64,000 bases of DNA. It comes from Numida meleagris (Eukaryota > Chordata > Aves > Galliformes > Numididae). The notes under the pieces were generated by a model that did no database searches, was not told where the DNA came from, and was given only the letters and a program-made list of their open reading frames with translations. The position numbers and the translations under genes were made by a program. The first letter of the stretch is position 1; the number at the start of each line of letters is the position of its first letter. Shown piece after piece: positions 61,753 through 64,000 of the stretch. The DNA lies in NCBI RefSeq assembly GCF_002078875.1, contig NC_034409.1, positions 102,038,671-102,102,670 on the forward strand, given 5' to 3'.

Positions 61753-63989
61753 ACTCAGTAGCACACAAATCCCAGCAGTACCTTCTATTTCCTTTTTCTC
61801 CTATCAGATTAAAAACACACATTAGATTATGTATACATAGCAAAGTTTTCTACCATGGTAGTGAAATATAATTGTCTTGTTTTATAACTTTTCCTATAGA
61901 GCCAGTTGTAAAAGTGTTTTTAGGGGTATTAATTTGCTTGACGAATGACCGGCTAAATCAAAAAACAGCTTTTCATGGGAACAACATACTGGTATATTCA
62001 AATGCAAATCTTAAAATCAAATGCAGATGTCATAAAAGGAAAATTCCTATCTTAAAGCTACTACCTTGTTATTTGAAATATGATTTTTTTTAATGTTTTT
62101 TTTCTTACTAATAGAAATAATTGTGCAAAATTCCAGTCTCAAAAACAGCTTAAATCCTTTATTTGAGCTGTCAAAAGCTACTTATGCTTCATCTTAAAAT
62201 CAAACGGTTGTTTCAGCACAGTGTTTTTAATGCCAAACAATAAAACTCTGAAAACAGAGTTTTACAATGAAACCTCAGTGAAACTGAGCAATAAAATGCA
62301 ACAGAGCATTAATCCTTCTTTACTCTCTTCCTCTTCTGGATCTGAACATCCAGTATCTGATCCTAGAAATATTCTTTGGTTGATTATGTTATGGAACTCT
62401 TAAGTGAGGAAAAATAAATGGAGAGGAGGAGGAGTCAGTGCTACAACGAAGACACTTCCCTTGCAATTGTTCAAAGGCTTTTTGGATATGTTCTTATGGC
62501 CGTGGGTTAGTTTGCAGGCTCACAAATTTAGGGAAACCAGGAAGCCAGCTGCTGTGTGTTGTGGTGTATTTTGGTCTGTTTCCCAAAGGTGCTGCGATTT
62601 GAGGCTTAGTGATCCAACTGCTCCTGTTTGGGGTTGGCATTTTGGTGCTACAATTTCTTGATGTGCAAATTCTTCCAGTGGAAAAACCTCAAACACAATT
62701 TCATGTGCAATTGCATGAGGCATTGCACTGTAGGAATTGTTTTTTGTAGCCATCTTCTACAGGTGACTTGCTGCTTGAAAATAGCCACATTGGTGCATTC
62801 TTGTTATATATGCCAAGTTTCTATCTCAAAACAGTAGTTGGATTGTGTTCTGCTGTTACAAAACAACTTGCAGAAATGAGAGATGTAGTCACTCTAGCTG
62901 AAGTGTTTATGAATGCTTGGAAAAAATACTTCAGAATTCAATCTATTAATAACCAATGGTGGCTTTAACTTTCCCTTTAAATGTCAAGTCAGACTGAGCA
63001 GTACTGGTGGATAAATTTGATGTTTGTCTGCACCATGCCATCCTGTATGCTCAGAACTGCTGACTGGCAGAAGCCAGCTCTACCACAAACCTTGCTTCAA
63101 TGTTGTTAGCTGGCTAATGAAGGAAAAACGTCCTTTGGGCTTTCTGCTTTTAACAATGCCCTCCTTGCCTTTCCCATCTTCCATGTTTGTGACTGGTCAT
63201 ACAACAGAGGAATCAAACTCGATGTGTGCAGCAGAACCACTGTGCCACATCAACAGTCAGGTGCATGAAACAGTAGGATACAAGGCTGTATTTTCCTCAT
63301 TGTTCCCTTGAATGTGATTTGTGATTTGGAATGTGATTTATGACTGAGGCATTTTATGTATCAGAAAAATATGGTGTAAGACTTGAGCTTTGTTCTTTTG
63401 CTGATATTTTTCTTTCTCTTTCCCCTGCTAATTTCAATCCCCTTTAAAAGCTATTTTGTGCTATTCGTATAGGGAAGTTAAGCACGTGGAAATGTCTTGT
63501 AAGATGAGTCATGACTCCTCCCACACAGTTTTAAATGAAAGCTTGGTCATTATAGATTTTTTTACAACTGTAACCCTAAACTGTAAATGAGACTGCATAT
63601 GATAAGTCCTTATTGTTACAAAAATGGTGCTAATCAAAATAAGTACCTTAGTGTGTTACATATCTTCACCCCTACTGCCCTGAGCAGTCAGGGATCTAAA
63701 TGTGTAACTATTATGACAGCGAATTGCACTCATAGCTCGAGAGCTACAGCTTCTTTCCATATGTAGCTCCAGCCTTCACCTCCTTTGTGACAGGGATGAG
63801 GTCTGAAGCAGGGAAGTCAGCACTAATTGCTGCGGCCGAAATTAACAGGCTCTTTTGTAGACCATTTGCACATCAAGGCCCAGTCTGCCCTGTAACAGCA
63901 CAGAGCTGTTGTCACCTCTCATCTGGTCTGCCAGTGCACATGAAGCGTGGGTTTGGGCTTTTCTTCTGTAGAAGGATGCCAGCATGGAA
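61753..63989. other. Intergenic, no gene seen
   Basis: AT-rich DNA with short open frames only. No paired splice sites around a conserved segment were found. Confidence 0.5.
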
Positions 63990-64000
63990 GTCATAGAATC
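63990..64000 (-). mobile_element. Possible start of an antisense CR1 cut by the window edge
   Basis: The last 11 bases, GTCATAGAATC, match the reverse-complemented CR1 octamer tail. Too short to be certain. Confidence 0.4.

Noticed and set aside
1..64000. CRISPR arrays, bacterial operons, prophage, tRNA or rRNA genes, endogenous retrovirus
   Set aside because: None seen. The window is a vertebrate nuclear locus with CR1 LINEs as the only clearly recognised mobile elements.

Overview
This is vertebrate nuclear DNA, most likely from a bird and probably a galliform. The evidence is (i) about twenty fragments of CR1-type LINEs with the characteristic 3' end (a 'GGTCCCTTCCAAC' block followed by ATTCTRTG octamers), which dominate avian repeat content, (ii) split genes with GT-AG introns, and (iii) a CpG-island promoter. 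There is no sign of bacterial, phage or organelle organisation and no CRISPR array, operon or recognisable tRNA/rRNA. I cannot fix the species.

Layout on the + strand: 1-3330 looks like the last intron of MAP3K7CL. Its terminal coding exon is at 3331-3511, with a poly(A) signal at 3576. About 25 kb of intergenic DNA follows (about 3.6-28.9 kb), holding CR1 fragments, a (CA)23 microsatellite, homopolymer runs and one possible minus-strand promoter/exon patch near 20.65-20.96 kb. A CpG island at about 28.9-29.5 kb carries NRF1-like, CCAAT, GC-box and CRE-half motifs and the non-coding first exon of BACH1 (donor at 29263/29264). BACH1 coding exons are at 42383-42622, 46577-47968, 49594-49800 and 54753-55214, all phase 0, giving a predicted 766-aa protein. 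A long 3'UTR runs to about 58.1 kb (or about 59.2 kb). The last 5-6 kb is intergenic, with one CR1 fragment and possibly the start of another at the right edge.

The order MAP3K7CL then BACH1 on the same strand matches human chromosome 21q. BACH1 is a BTB-bZIP repressor that heterodimerises with small Maf proteins on Maf-recognition elements (HMOX1 and other haem/redox genes) and is released by haem binding to Cys-Pro motifs. The window shows the BTB domain, eight Cys-Pro dipeptides, the CNC/bZIP basic region and the leucine zipper split between the last two exons.

No new multi-gene system was found. The most notable observations are a cluster of let-7/miR-155/let-7 8-mer sites in the BACH1 3'UTR, one overlapping a poly(A) signal; a 27-bp in-place microinversion inside an intronic CR1 copy, provable against another copy in the same window; an unexplained CpG-rich block inside the AT-rich 3'UTR; an intron-retention route to a zipper-less BACH1; and a nested CR1-in-CR1 just upstream of the BACH1 promoter.
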